A stretch of 16,518 nucleotides of DNA from Pavlovales sp. CCMP2436. Its lineage: Eukaryota; Haptophyta; Pavlovophyceae; Pavlovales. The position numbers and the translations under genes were made by a program. The notes below the pieces were generated by a model, which was not told where the DNA came from, made no database searches, and saw only the letters and a list, made by a program, of their open reading frames with translations. The stretch lies in assembly GCA_026770615.1 (NCBI GenBank), contig MU631327.1, positions 328,452 to 344,969 on the forward strand, written 5' to 3'. Below are positions 1-9,604 of the stretch, one piece after another (position 1 is the stretch's first letter; every line of letters begins with the position of its first letter).

Positions 1-413
1 CTCTTCAATGGCACGCCCATCTCGTGGTACAGCTGCCTGCAGTCTGTGATCGCGCTCTCTTCTATAGAGGCAGAGTACATCGCCGCCGCGGAGGCGACAC
101 GCGAGGTGGTCTACCTGCGAAGCTTCGTGGACTTCATCCACAACCCCGAGCCGGGGCCCACCACCATCTTCGAGGACAACCAGGGGACGATCCACCTCGT
201 GAACAACCCGGTGCACCACCGGCGGTCCAAGCATATAGACCTGCGCTGGCACTACATCCGCGACAAGTAGGCGCTCGGCATCATCAAGATGGAGAAGGTT
301 CAGTTCACACCGACCGCAATCACGCAGACATCTTCACCAAGCCCGCTAGCCTCGCTGTCTTCCGTCGCCATGTGGGCGCCATCATGCACGGCGTCGGCCT
401 CGACGCGCGCTAA
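1..413 (+). pseudogene. Ty1/copia retrotransposon polyprotein, RNase H C-terminal end (broken)
   Basis: The frame from base 1 reads through the C-terminal RNase H domain of a copia-type Pol. The sequence shows ISWYSCLQ followed by ALSSIEAEYIAAAEATREV, then FEDNQG and RSKHIDLRWHYIRDK, which carry the acidic residues expected of the RNase H active site. The signature ADIFTKP follows in another frame. The gene is broken twice. A TAG at 268-270 follows RDK, where copia proteins usually continue with a Tyr or Val. A frameshift near 321 moves ADIFTKP into the frame that ends with TAA at 411-413. The 5' part lies outside the window. The DNA is clearly GC-rich, unlike the island further right. Family assignment is firm; the host lineage cannot be read from it. 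Confidence 0.9.
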
Positions 414-700
414 TGGCGAGGGGGGGTGTCAGGCGCCGGACAGCGCGGAGCTGGTCTGGGCCTCGGACACCAAGACTGGACTATCAGTGAGTGAGAACCA
501 GTCCGGGCGGCAGAGCGGATCTGCTGCCATAAGATAGAACATGCAGCCTTTTAAGGCGTCGTCTTTTCGTCTTTTGCACTTACTTTCACCATCATTGTCC
601 CTGCTGGCCACTCGTGCGGAGCGAGTGCTGCCTCCAGCTAGCGCCGAGAGGACTAGGCTGAGAGACGCATCAGGACCGTATCCAACAAGATATCATCACA
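414..700 (+). mobile_element. Polypurine tract and probable 3' LTR of the copia element
   Basis: Directly after the Pol stop codon is a purine run (GGCGAGGGGGGG, about 415-426), the expected primer for plus-strand synthesis. It is followed by TGTCAGG at 427, a plausible LTR start with the usual TG. A weak TATA-like TTTTAAGG lies near 550. The LTR's 3' end cannot be fixed because the 5' LTR is outside the window; CA dinucleotides near 685-700 are candidates. The right boundary given here is therefore a guess. No other gene is credible in this stretch. Confidence 0.55.
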
Positions 701-799
701 CCCGACCAACGAGTAGCACGCCATGCGCTAATAGACAGAGTTGCGAGGGATCGCCTAGAGAAGAGAGACCCCGTCAAACATGCCTTCGGCATAGATAGA

Positions 800-1604
800 A
801 TGGCCAATGTGGAAGCCATGTGGTCAAAAGAAAGCACGACAGCTCTGCGCCTCCCACGAGTTAGGGGTCAACAGCGACCCACGGAAAAGTACACCAAACA
901 CATGGCCAGATTGATACTCGGATCATACCGCCACAATGCCGAGTGGGCAGCAGAATTTCCGGCGATGGCCACCACTACAATTACCATTGACGGAAAGTCC
1001 GAAAAAATGGATAATGGCCCTCACCTGCCCTCTATGCAAAACACTCAACTCGCAAGACACAAAGCATCACTTATACCACGAGTGCTCGTCAACGGAAAAG
1101 CACTGCCACGACCTCCACCGCTCCCTCTGCAAGGAACAGTCCCCGAGCCTGGGACCCGCCAAATCAAAATCAAAGGCGACACACATGATAACTCGGCCGG
1201 ACTACTTCACCGGAAGGGTAGAATTAATTGCCAAGGAAGAGCTCAGAAAGAAGGACATCGACGCCGGTGACGCACCCAAGCCCGACGACTTAAACTACAC
1301 TCTCCTACACTATAGCCTCAGAATGCACAAATCACGCGAAGCGGCAATCGAAGCATCAGTGGCGTCAACCAAGGACAATATATCTCTATACGACGCGTAT
1401 AATTTTAAAGTAGCCATGTGGGCCGCCCAGACAGCTGAGCGGGCAGCAAGGAAACTGAATCAAAACACAGCACCAGCGGCCACACCACTTATACATACAT
1501 ATATATATATATATAGCGGCTCAGCATGGTTCAACAGGTGTTGTTCACTCACTGACTTGGTCGATGTCAGACGTGAGTCCTGGCACACCACCATTGCAAT
1601 ATGA
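800..1604 (+). pseudogene. Degraded retroelement-like reading frame with a CxxC-H-C knuckle
   Basis: Two overlapping plus-strand frames appear to be one gene broken by a frameshift near 1000. The first frame (from 800) has EKYTKHMARLILGSYRHNAEW. The second has CPLC near 1026 followed by HHLYHEC, giving a C-x2-C-H-C zinc-knuckle arrangement, then an acidic/basic helical tail. A knuckle of this type is common just after the reverse transcriptase of non-LTR retrotransposons. No RT catalytic motif is visible, so the class is an inference. The final residues run into an AT microsatellite at 1499-1516. Composition is intermediate between the GC-rich copia segment and the AT-rich island. Confidence 0.35.
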
Positions 1605-1924
1605 GCCCATACCTCCAACGGACAGCATCGTTCAAAGCTAGGAACCATCAGCCTTACCTCCTATTGGTGGAGGTATGGCTCTTGTATAGGCCCTTATAGC
1701 TACTGGCCAGGGGCTATGCAGGCATTATACACTCTCTCGTGAGCATTATAGATACGGTAATATACTGTTAAACACTGATATAACATATTTAAACCCTTTT
1801 GATGTACGTCACTATGGTGTGCCTTTTTGATAAAATATAATAGACCGGCGCCACACGACGAAGTCGTTAGAAGGTACTCGTCTATGCGACGGATGTCGCT
1901 TAACGGGTTTTTAAAATAGCTTAT
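1605..1924. other. Gene-free transition zone between GC-rich DNA and the AT-rich island
   Basis: I see no supported gene here. The composition changes gradually from mixed to AT-rich between about 1720 and 1850. Short inverted segments are present (for example ACCTCC near 1657 with GGAGGT near 1669, and GCGAC near 1887 with GTCGC near 1896). No tRNA-like fold was recognised. The left edge of the viral island must lie here or at the hairpins that follow, but no target-site duplication is visible. Confidence 0.5.
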
Positions 1925-2024
1925 CGGTGCTAGGGGTGCTAGTCAAAACAAAACTCTTTTTTATTTGGATCTCTCTCTCTATGAAATAGTTTAGTTTTAA
2001 CTAGCACCCCTAGCACCGTTCAGC
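1919..2024. repeat. Hairpin repeat, copy 1 (imperfect)
   Basis: The left arm at 1925-1955 begins CGGTGCTAGGGGTGCTAG and the right arm at 1988-2018 ends CTAGCACCCCTAGCACCG, with a loop of about 32 bases containing a CT run. The flanks (AGCTTAT and TTCAGCT) extend the pairing imperfectly. The arm contains an internal near-duplication of GGTGCTAG. The loop is the reverse complement of the loop in copy 2, so the two hairpins are inverted relative to one another. Confidence 0.9.
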
Positions 2025-2140
2025 TTTTCTCTACCTCTACCTATATTATATTCTCTATTTTATATATATTTCTCTTATAAAATTTAAAAAAGTATATGTA
2101 TATTAGTATAATATTAATAGGGGAAAAGAAAAGAGGGAAA

Positions 2141-2248
2141 AGCTTAACGGTGCTAGGGGTGCTAGTCAAAACAAAACTATTTCATAGAGAGAGAGATCCA
2201 AATTAAAAATAGTTTAGTTTTGACTAGCACCCCTAGCACCGTTAAGCT
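2141..2248. repeat. Hairpin repeat, copy 2 (near-perfect 38-bp arms)
   Basis: The left arm at 2141-2178 begins AGCTTAACGGTGCTAGGGG; the right arm at 2211-2248 is its reverse complement with a single mismatch. The loop of about 32 bases carries GAGAGAGAGATCC. Taken with copy 1 and the 120-bp AT-rich spacer between them, the structure resembles a foldback or MITE-like insertion with long palindromic termini. No coding capacity is present. It sits at the left edge of the viral island, immediately before a headless reading frame. Confidence 0.9.
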
Positions 2249-2319
2249 TTTTTTGCCTATTTCCTTGGTGGAACAAGTTTTCGGCTAAATGCGTGTTTAT
2301 ACAAAAATTTAAAATATAA

Positions 2320-2700
2320 TATATATATATAAGAGCAATAGATAATAATCAAAAATTAGACACGGAATTTGATGATGTTAAAATTAAACAAGAATACTTT
2401 TTATCTGAATATTTTGTTGGACAACGTTTAACCGATAATAAATTTATTAAATTATATCGTTCAACAATGTTTGAAAATACCAAATCAATTATCAAATTAA
2501 AGCAAATTACTGATGATGACAATGAAATGATTACAAACCTTAAAATCATGCTTACAGAATACGAATTTTCTGAAGCTAAAAAAAACTTGGAAAATTATCT
2601 TAAACTTGTTATGACTGATACACTCAAGCATATCGAATATATGTATATTTCAACTGTCGATATTCAAGATTATAAACCATACGGTATTTCTAAAATCTAA
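2320..2700 (+). pseudogene. Headless reading frame, probable C-terminal fragment of a viral protein
   Basis: The plus-strand frame is open from 2320 to a TAA at 2698-2700, but the first Met is only at 2467, and credible coding sequence extends upstream of it (KLDTEFDDVKIKQEYFLSEY). The residues look like a normal soluble, Lys/Asp/Glu-rich helical protein, ending DIQDYKPYGISKI. The upstream end runs into an AT repeat and then the hairpin element, so the 5' part seems to be lost or displaced. I do not recognise the family. It could also be a short gene starting at 2467. Confidence 0.5.
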
Positions 2701-2894
2701 CAATTTAATAGGATATAATCGCGTAATTTTTTTAATTTATCATATTCTATTTGAATCCGTTTCAATTCACTAACGATTTCATTAATCCGTGCAATCCGAT
2801 AGTCACTAAACCCACTAACGTAAATACCGATAAGATTATATCCATCAGACATATAAAATATACGTTATATTTTTATCTTCATGTATATTTAGGG

Positions 2895-3164
2895 ATGATT
2901 GATATGTTAAATTTGCTTTCGTTGTTCCTCGTCCCGACAGTTTTACATATGTTAAGATGTTGCTATACTAATGTCACGGTTGACGCTGATACATCGAATA
3001 CGGTGATAATACAAAATACGGAAGAATTAGCGTGCATAATTATCCAAAGAGCTTATCGAGAATATAAAAGAAAATCACAAAAATATTACAATAAAAGCAT
3101 GTCTTCACGTTCTAAATCTTCGGTTGATGTGACCACTGTCATGCTTAGAATCTTATCGGGGTAA
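2895..3164 (+). CDS. Small membrane-anchored protein with an IQ-like motif
   Basis: The ORF encodes 89 residues from the ATG at 2895. An N-terminal hydrophobic segment (LLSLFLVPTVLHML, about residues 6-19) looks like a signal anchor. It is followed by a polar linker and IIIQRAYREYKRKSQKY, which fits the IQ calmodulin-binding pattern IQxxxRxxxxR/K, then a Ser/Lys/Arg-rich tail. The frame is open further upstream to about 2751 but has no earlier ATG, so 2895 is preferred. Its last 79 bases overlap, antisense, the 3' end of the fibre locus, giving convergent genes. No stop or frameshift interrupts it, unlike most neighbours. Calmodulin binding is an inference from the motif only. Confidence 0.5.
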   Translation: MIDMLNLLSLFLVPTVLHMLRCCYTNVTVDADTSNTVIIQNTEELACIIIQRAYREYKRKSQKYYNKSMSSRSKSSVDVTTVMLRILSG

Positions 3165-4828
3165 CTTATCCATGTTTTGTTCACTGCGTTAGTAATCGAA
3201 TTATTTATTACACCTAAGTGTAGCTTGGACGTGTTTGTTACTAACGGCATACTACCGCCAAAGTTTAGCGGGTTAACTGTTGACCGAGCTGTTCTATTAT
3301 CAGATAAAAATATTTTGAAATCGGCAATATTATGCGCCTCTGCATAGCCAGTAAATCTTAGTAAATTATTATTGACACCATCATTATAAGATATATCGAA
3401 CCCAGTGCTTGTATTTGTCAAAGTTGTCGTAGATTTCGTACCATTAAAATATAAATCAATTATTATTTTATTATCTGTGCCTACTAATCGATTAATTACG
3501 ATCTCTATCGATGTCCATGCTGTTGTCGACAGTAATCCGTCATTATCACTATACGACGCTGAAGCGTTAATTTGTGTATAATTTCCATTAGCATCGATAA
3601 ACATATACGACAGTTTTGAATTGTTGATGCGTACCATAAAACCACGCGATAAGTTTCCCGCGCCACCGGACATAGTATTTACTCCGAGATCTGTTATTTT
3701 TGGAAGCTTTCCAATCGTAAAAATTGGCGTATCTTTCGCTGTTGTATTATTTAATTTTATTTTAAACAACAATCGCATACCTATAGCGTTTGCTAATTTA
3801 GAAGCTATCGATATGAATGTATTCGTTGTAGCAATATTCGCATATACTGTATACGGATTTAACACTTTGATATACCCATATCCTACTCCCAGAGTAGAAT
3901 CACTATATATCGTGTTAGTCGTTCCTGTGCCACTACGAATAAAAGTAATATTTCGACCACTGATATCATTAAAATATGTAAATCGATATTCTACAAAACT
4001 TGTAATAACATCAACTATTTCACTCGATAATTCATTTGTACCGAGCCATGCCCGAGGTAGACCTGCAGAATAAAATAATATACATTTAGGTAGTGCCGTG
4101 TAAGAATTATATCTGAAATTTATCGTATTACTCAATCCTGCAGAGGTTTGTCGGGTTGTTATCATCGATCTATTGATAGTTTCGTTTACAAATTTTGGCG
4201 GAAGTTGGCTATAATATATTACGTTTGGCTCTACTATATAAATAATTGATGTTAAACCGATACTACTGGCTCCATCTGGATACATCTTGACGTCTGCCCC
4301 ACCTGATGGTTTTGTCCATCCGATTTTTGTGCCGCCATCTGAAGCTACGATAGGGACAGTACTAAACTGCTTTTTTATAGAATCATTGATAACTTTCGCA
4401 AGAGCGCCTAATGATGCTAAGCCCTTCGCTATAAATTTGAATAAATTCGACACACCCCCGATATCCATCTTTAAGCCGTCTAAACTGTACTGCGAAGTGA
4501 TAAGAATATCGAATATAATCGTAAACGCACTTTGTCCGATGGTTAAAGTCTGATTTGGGTCTCCGTAACTCATAAGATGCCCGAAGGCTACGCTATCGCT
4601 ACAAGTTAGATATATTCCCATACTGTAAGCATTTATTGGTACGACTATATCGCACGTCGCTCCATCCTCTCGTGAATTTGCGTTTGTAGCGTTTTCATTA
4701 TAAGGAATTGCAAAATATAACGAAGGACTACGCAATACTAAATTTGACCCGACAAGATTGTTTAATCCTGTACCACTTTTATACGATAGAGTTATCGGTT
4801 TTATAGGACGTATAATGGCGCTAAAATT
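3086..4828 (-). pseudogene. Fibre/adhesin locus, C-terminal segment with LamG-like domain D
   Basis: This is a long open minus-strand frame with no credible start codon of its own; the first usable start in its interior is a TTG. Its upstream end overlaps the 3' end of the next segment near 4801-4828 in a different frame, so a one-base shift near 4815 probably joins them. The first ~240 residues are unrecognised and include an amphipathic stretch (SNLFKFIAKGLASLGALAKV). A LamG/concanavalin-like module then runs from about 3997 to 3275, opening with FVEYRFTYFNDISGRN and closing with ADFKIFLSDN. These are the same opening and closing motifs as domains A and B upstream. It ends with TAA at 3086-3088. 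The likely role is the outer part of a virion attachment fibre; this is inferred from domain type and position. Confidence 0.7.
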
Positions 4829-6426
4829 TTATATTCTTTGTCATAATTTAAGTGTTCGATTGATAAACGATTTGACGATACGCACTTTCTCCAAAATTTG
4901 ACATTCGTAAAGCTTTCACCACTCGTATATTTACGTTGATGGAGTTCTATATTATATTTACCGATAATATTTATAGGCTTTGTCAATTGTACGCTAGCAC
5001 TCTGTCCATTTATATACACCGTTAATAATCTTGTTTTACTAATTATAAAATCGAATCGAGTCACTCCACCAAGTGTATAATCGACGTTATCAATCGTCAA
5101 ATAATCCAGTCCGGTAGAAGTGTTTAATGTATTGATATCGCAATTTACAGATGTTGTATTAGTGATATTTTGAAAATCAAAACTTAAACCTCTGATAAAT
5201 TCTAATTCTGACGGCATAGGACTATCCAAAACAGTCGCGAATCCAATGCTGAGAATAAGATCGTATGAATGCGGTACAATAGTATCGTTGATATATATAT
5301 ACGAAAAACTATAATCCTTCACGTCAAATCGATTAATATCTCTTATTTGAAATTGGACATTCGCATTATCATTGACAGTAAAGTTTTCGAATTTAATAGA
5401 TTGTAAATATGTGATATCGGGGTATATCACTGCGGTACTGCTGGTACTTGGTGATGCCAAATTTCCCACAACGTCATAAACTGCCGCCAACGACGTAGCC
5501 TTAAACCAAGCTGTTGGTGGTATCGATATAGTTGTTAAATCTATCGCACCAGACAGTAGGACGTTTTGCTTGCTTATTAGTGATGCTCGAATTAAAAGAG
5601 TATCGTAATTATTAAGAAAATTTAAATAAGCGTTATTTATAATAGAAACCCTAAAATCTACATATTTCTGGCTTTGCTTGACTATTGACAAAGTCATCGG
5701 TGGATCAACCCTATCTAAACGGCCGTTAACTTTATCGCTGGATGTTATCGTATCATTTAACCATATTTTTATATTTGACAAAAACGAAGAATCTGTATAA
5801 TTACCATAAATACGAAATTTATAAACATCTGATGCTGCTGTCCAACCCCAATCGAAACGATAAATATCTTGTCCACTTACAGATGACTGTATTAAGTTAC
5901 CATCGAACCAGCATAATAAATCAACAGACGAAGATCTTGGTATTTGAATTGTTATATTACTCCATTTCGTGATTGATAAAGATGAATTGTACGTATGAAC
6001 TTGAATGTAATACCCATTTGGTTCGCAAAATAGGATTTGAAAATAATTATTACTAAGTAGTCGTATATTCAAACCAGTACCAATCGGGTTAGTACTTGAT
6101 ATATAATTTGCGTTTATAGGTGAACCGACACCAAAAACCACAGACGTTTGATTTGTACCCGTTTGATATAGTTTTATATCGAACGACATAGTGAAACCAG
6201 TACCACCAGTAGAACTTGCTATTGTTGGACGAGTTTCTGTTCTCAAAATAGCAGATATATCTGCTTTCCTAATCCATGGTTTTCCATCGATGTCTCTGCC
6301 TTGTTCAGTTATCGTTCCTGCCAAATCTTTACCATTTCCCGAACTATCTTTATTATTGTATAGCAAATATTCCGCAAATGGTGTTTCGATTGCCAGAGTT
6401 AAATCATCTATTTGCGTCTCTTTCAA
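4801..6426 (-). pseudogene. Fibre/adhesin locus, LamG-like domains B and C
   Basis: This 541-codon minus-strand frame is unbroken internally. Domain B (about 6378-5700) starts FAEYLLYNNKDSSGNGKDL, carries a Trp in SITKWSNITIQI (residue 155) and ends LSNIKIWLNDTI, matching domain A upstream motif by motif. A third, more divergent module follows (about 5520-4850: AWFKATSLAAVYDVVGNL, then LLTVYINGQ and FTNVKFWRKC). The Met assigned as its first residue lies inside the inter-domain linker (KQTLKETQIDD), so it is unlikely to be a real start. The frame is continuous upstream with domain A. It stops at 4801-4803, where a frameshift appears to separate it from the last segment. LamG-like jelly rolls typically bind sugars or surface proteins. 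Confidence 0.75.
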
Positions 6427-7062
6427 TGTTTGTTTTAAGAATATTTTGAAATCGGATAAATAGCAAGTACTCGCGTATATTTGTAATAAATTCGTTGTTA
6501 AATTTGTGGCTGTAAACAGTCGTAATAAAGTTATTACCGCGCCTGTCGTTACGTAAGTTTGTAAAATATTATCGATATATATATCAACATGTCAAATATT
6601 AGATATAACTACGTCGTAATGTCTTCATATATTTATCGTATTGAATATATCTAATGTAAACGTTCGTCGAAATGTACCTAATCGACCATATCGAACACGC
6701 ATATTTGTAGAATTAAAGAAAATACGAACTCCCTCGCATTCTGTCTCCGTATTGCTTGAAGTTGTTGCATTATAATAGTCTCCAATTGAAAATATCTTTT
6801 GATAACCAGAGTCTGTAATATTCTTAAAATCGAATGATATAATCATGCCAGTGTTTAGTCCAGTTCCTCCAAATATCGTATGTTGTACTGTAACCGGATC
6901 GAGTAGTGTTTCGATCATACCACTATCAAATTGAACATAGCATTTATCACTCAACAGCTCAATATTATATAAATCTTCAGGCGCACCTGTATACGTTAAA
7001 TAATTACCACGTCCACTAAAATCACTATTATTAATAAAACGATATTCCGCAAAAGCTGATCC
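6427..7062 (-). pseudogene. Fibre/adhesin locus, LamG-like domain A with in-frame TGA codons
   Basis: Right after the TAA at 7063 the same minus-strand frame reads GSAFAEYRFINNSDFSGRGN, the opening motif of the LamG-like repeats, and it ends with LSDFKIFLKQ before running directly into the next segment. No Met precedes the domain opening, so this is not an independent gene. Two TGA codons interrupt it, at 6625-6627 and 6592-6594. The first falls in INI-stop-RHYDVVIS, exactly where domain B has KW and domain D has AW, so it replaces a conserved Trp. The core strand VDIYIDN follows. This can be read as nonsense decay of a Trp codon or, less likely, as TGA read as Trp. Confidence 0.7.
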
Positions 7063-7559
7063 TTAACGTTCAACTATTGGCTCGGCTGTTAAATTGACAA
7101 TAGAACCGTATGGAATTTGTTGATTGAATGGTAAGCGTAATGTATATAAATCTAAATTACTACTCGTCATAAACGCATCAAAATGTTGAGAATAATCAGG
7201 TTCCAAAAATTTAAGATTACTGACGACTGGAATACTTGCGTATGTGGTTAACGCAATTATCTGACTTTCGACATTTGGCAAATTTGGCGTCGATATAATC
7301 CCTGTAAATGAAGCTCCTGATAAATTAGCTTTTTGTAGGAGCTTAATATCATTGTTTACGATGCTTTCTTTGAGATTAACTTTATCATTTAATCCGAGCG
7401 CATATAAATCACTAGCTAATGCCCTAGTATTCAGTGTTGATATATTGCTATTGGTTACAGTGTTAGAACTATTAAAATCGCTTTGATTTGTTTTTAGTGA
7501 TATATTACTGTTGATAAAAATATTATTTAAATTATAATCGGTTGCGTTAATTTTGAGTA

Positions 7560-7790
7560 AAAGATTACTTGATAAATTAATAATATTCGAATCATATCGT
7601 AAATTTGAACTATTCACATTGTTATTTAAAATTGTAAAATCACTTTGGTTCGTTTTGAGTGCTATATTACTTGATACATTAATAATATTAGAATCATATC
7701 GTAAATTTGAACTATTGATATTACTGTTTAAAATTGTAAAATCTGTAGTATTAGTTTTCAGATTTATATTACTATTGATCACAATATTAT
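7560..7790 (-). repeat. 102-bp tandem repeats in the fibre shaft
   Basis: The segment encoding RYDSNIIN(V/L)SSN recurs with a 102-bp (34-residue) period. The block TCATATCGTAAATTTGAACT on the plus strand appears near 7591 and again near 7693, followed each time by TTTAAAATTGTAAAATC. Shorter degenerate units continue to about 7860. Confidence 0.85.
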
Positions 7791-8261
7791 TAGTGTTATA
7801 ATCACTCGTATTAACTTTTAATAATATATTTGAATCGTATCGATTATTTGATGAATAAACTACATTGCTAAAAAGATTGTGATCAGAAATATTTAAATTT
7901 AAATTTATATTACCGGCATTTATAGCCATCAAATTTGTGATGTTGCTATTATTATTATTGTATGTAGCTATATCAACTTTTAATGACATCAGGCTGTCCG
8001 ATTCTGACTTTGTATATCTATTTTTAAATCTTATATTAGCGTTATATTTGTATTCATCAAAATCCATAATCGGCAATTTACTCGGCAGTAACGTGTTAAT
8101 TCCAACGATATTTAACGTATTTAGTGAAATTGCTGTCCCGGCTGCGACTAAACCTACTGCGTTCGTAGTTGATAAAACCAGTGCCGATATTGCTATGTTG
8201 CTCGCTGTTGTTACATTGCTATTTATTTGCAAAACACCTTGATTATAATCGGTAATGTTAT

Positions 8262-8790
8262 TTTTAAGATTATTAATATTATCGTAGCGAATATTTGATG
8301 AGTTAACGATATTGCTAAATACATTTTGATCAGAAATATTAAATTTTAATGCTATGCTGTTATTCAGATTTATGTTATTCGCATTGTATAATGTAGTGCT
8401 TATTTTCGTATTGATATTTGAAGTATTACTACCGACCATATTCGACAGATTTATAAAATCCTAATCATTAACTACTGAACTGGATGGTCTATTTTGTAAT
8501 GCCAATATATTGCTATCGTAGCGAATATTTGATGTATTAATGACATTGCTAAAAACATTTTGATCAGAAATATTAAATTTTAATGCTATGCTGTTATTAA
8601 TATTACTGTTGTTCGTATTGTATAATGTAGTGCTTATTTTCGTATCGATATTACAAGTATTACTACCGACCACATTCGACAGATTTATAAAATCTTGATC
8701 ATTAACTACTGAATTATTTGAACTGGTTGGTCTATTTTGTAATTCTAAAATGTTCGAATCATATCGAATATTTGATGTATTAATGACATT
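8262..8790 (-). repeat. 234-bp tandem duplication in the fibre shaft
   Basis: Two closely similar copies are offset by 234 bp (78 codons). GATCAGAAATATTAAATTTT occurs at 8328 and at 8562, and TCGTAGCGAATATTTGATG at 8282 and 8516. A third, partial copy begins near 8750 with a 243-bp offset, the extra 9 bp encoding additional Ser/Asn residues. The copies encode DQDFINLSN, VGSNTxNIxTKIST and NISDQNVFSN. The period is a multiple of three, so duplication kept the frame. Confidence 0.9.
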
Positions 8791-9340
8791 GCTTAAAACA
8801 ATGAATAAAGACCCATTGACTTTATACGATAAATATGTATCAGTATTCTGGCTTGTATAATAATTTGCAAATTTGTTTGTATTTCATGTAATCATATTAT
8901 CATATCTAATATTTGACGATTCTACGATAATTTTATCTACTTTGGTATCAATTAACGTTGTGATGTCGACAATATCATGCTTTATAACATCAATAGCATT
9001 TGAATTTGATATGACTCTGCCGTCTAAATTCAAAAAACCTTCGTCTTTTGTTCACGACTTGTCCGCCGAGTGTCATGCCACCTGATATCAGAGTAGCCCC
9101 CACGATATTTTTTATATCGCCCAATTCATTAAGGGTATTTTCAATTACTGCGTTTGCTGCTGCCTGAAGCAAATCTTTTGTAGCTTGATTGGTAAGATAG
9201 TTATTAAATTTTCCTTTTGACAAGTATGTGTTTGCTATATTGTTGTTTTGAGAATTCTCAGATGTAATATATTCGGATAACAAGAGTCTCAAATTAATGG
9301 CTTGATTTGATGTTGTCAATTCTGTATTTATTAGAGATAT

Positions 9341-9420
9341 TTTTCCATTTATAGTTTCTATATTTCCATTTGTTATTCCTAAATTTCCATTTGTTATTGT
9401 TAAATTTCCATTCGTTGTAC
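9341..9420 (-). repeat. 21-bp tandem repeat encoding 7-residue units
   Basis: ATTTCCATT recurs at 21-bp spacing four times (about 9342, 9363, 9384 and 9405). On the minus strand it encodes the 7-residue series TNGNLTI, TNGNLGI and TNGNIET, a heptad-length repeat near the N-terminus of the fibre shaft that suits a coiled or trimeric stalk. Confidence 0.85.
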
Positions 9421-9565
9421 TAATAGAAGAATCTATTAAACCTAATTGGTTATTTGTTTCTGTTTTAAACACGTTTAACGAGCTGCCTAATGCTGTTATA
9501 TTACATGTGTTCAAATTTGTAATAGCGGATAATTCGTTGAACGCTTGCTCTCCGAAAACCGACAT

Positions 9566-9604
9566 CTTATAATATAGCGTAGATTTTTTCCATACCATTT
9601 ATAT
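9566..9604. promoter_or_regulatory. Short bidirectional promoter between lipase and fibre genes
   Basis: The lipase ATG is at 9605 and the fibre gene's likely start is at 9565 (alternatively 9598), pointing away from each other. The 6-39 bp between them is AT-rich, with ATTTATATATG on the plus strand. Both promoters must overlap or lie within coding sequence. No known promoter motif was confirmed. Confidence 0.4.

Larger units (their letters stand above)
7063..9598 (-). pseudogene. Fibre/adhesin locus, N-terminal repeat-rich shaft
   Basis: The locus begins with a Met at 9598 or, more plausibly, at 9565 (MSVFGEQAFNEL). Asn/Ser/Ile-rich repeats then follow: a 7-residue TNGNLxI series, a 78-residue tandem duplication, and 33-36-residue units built on NSSNLRYDSNIINVSS and LKTNQSDF. 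Low Gly/Pro and regular Asn/Ile spacing suggest a trimeric fibrous or coiled shaft. Breaks seen: a one-base A-run frameshift near 9043-9046 (GGQVVNK into DEGFLNL), TGA at 8884-8886, TAG at 8461-8463 and TAA at 7063-7065. The shaft ends LTAEPIVER, and the LamG domains continue in the same frame after the TAA. Shaft plus LamG domains would total about 2,150-2,170 residues if they were once one protein. The gene diverges from the lipase, with only 6 bp between outermost start codons. Confidence 0.75.

Noticed and set aside
429..798. Short ORFs on both strands after the copia gene
   Set aside because: They lie in the presumed LTR and have no recognisable protein features.
1640..1770. tRNA or small RNA gene in the left transition zone
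   Set aside because: Short inverted segments exist, but no cloverleaf or T-loop consensus was found.
3621..4553. Plus-strand ORFs opposite the fibre C-terminal segment
   Set aside because: They are antisense shadows; the minus strand carries the LamG-like motifs and continues across them.
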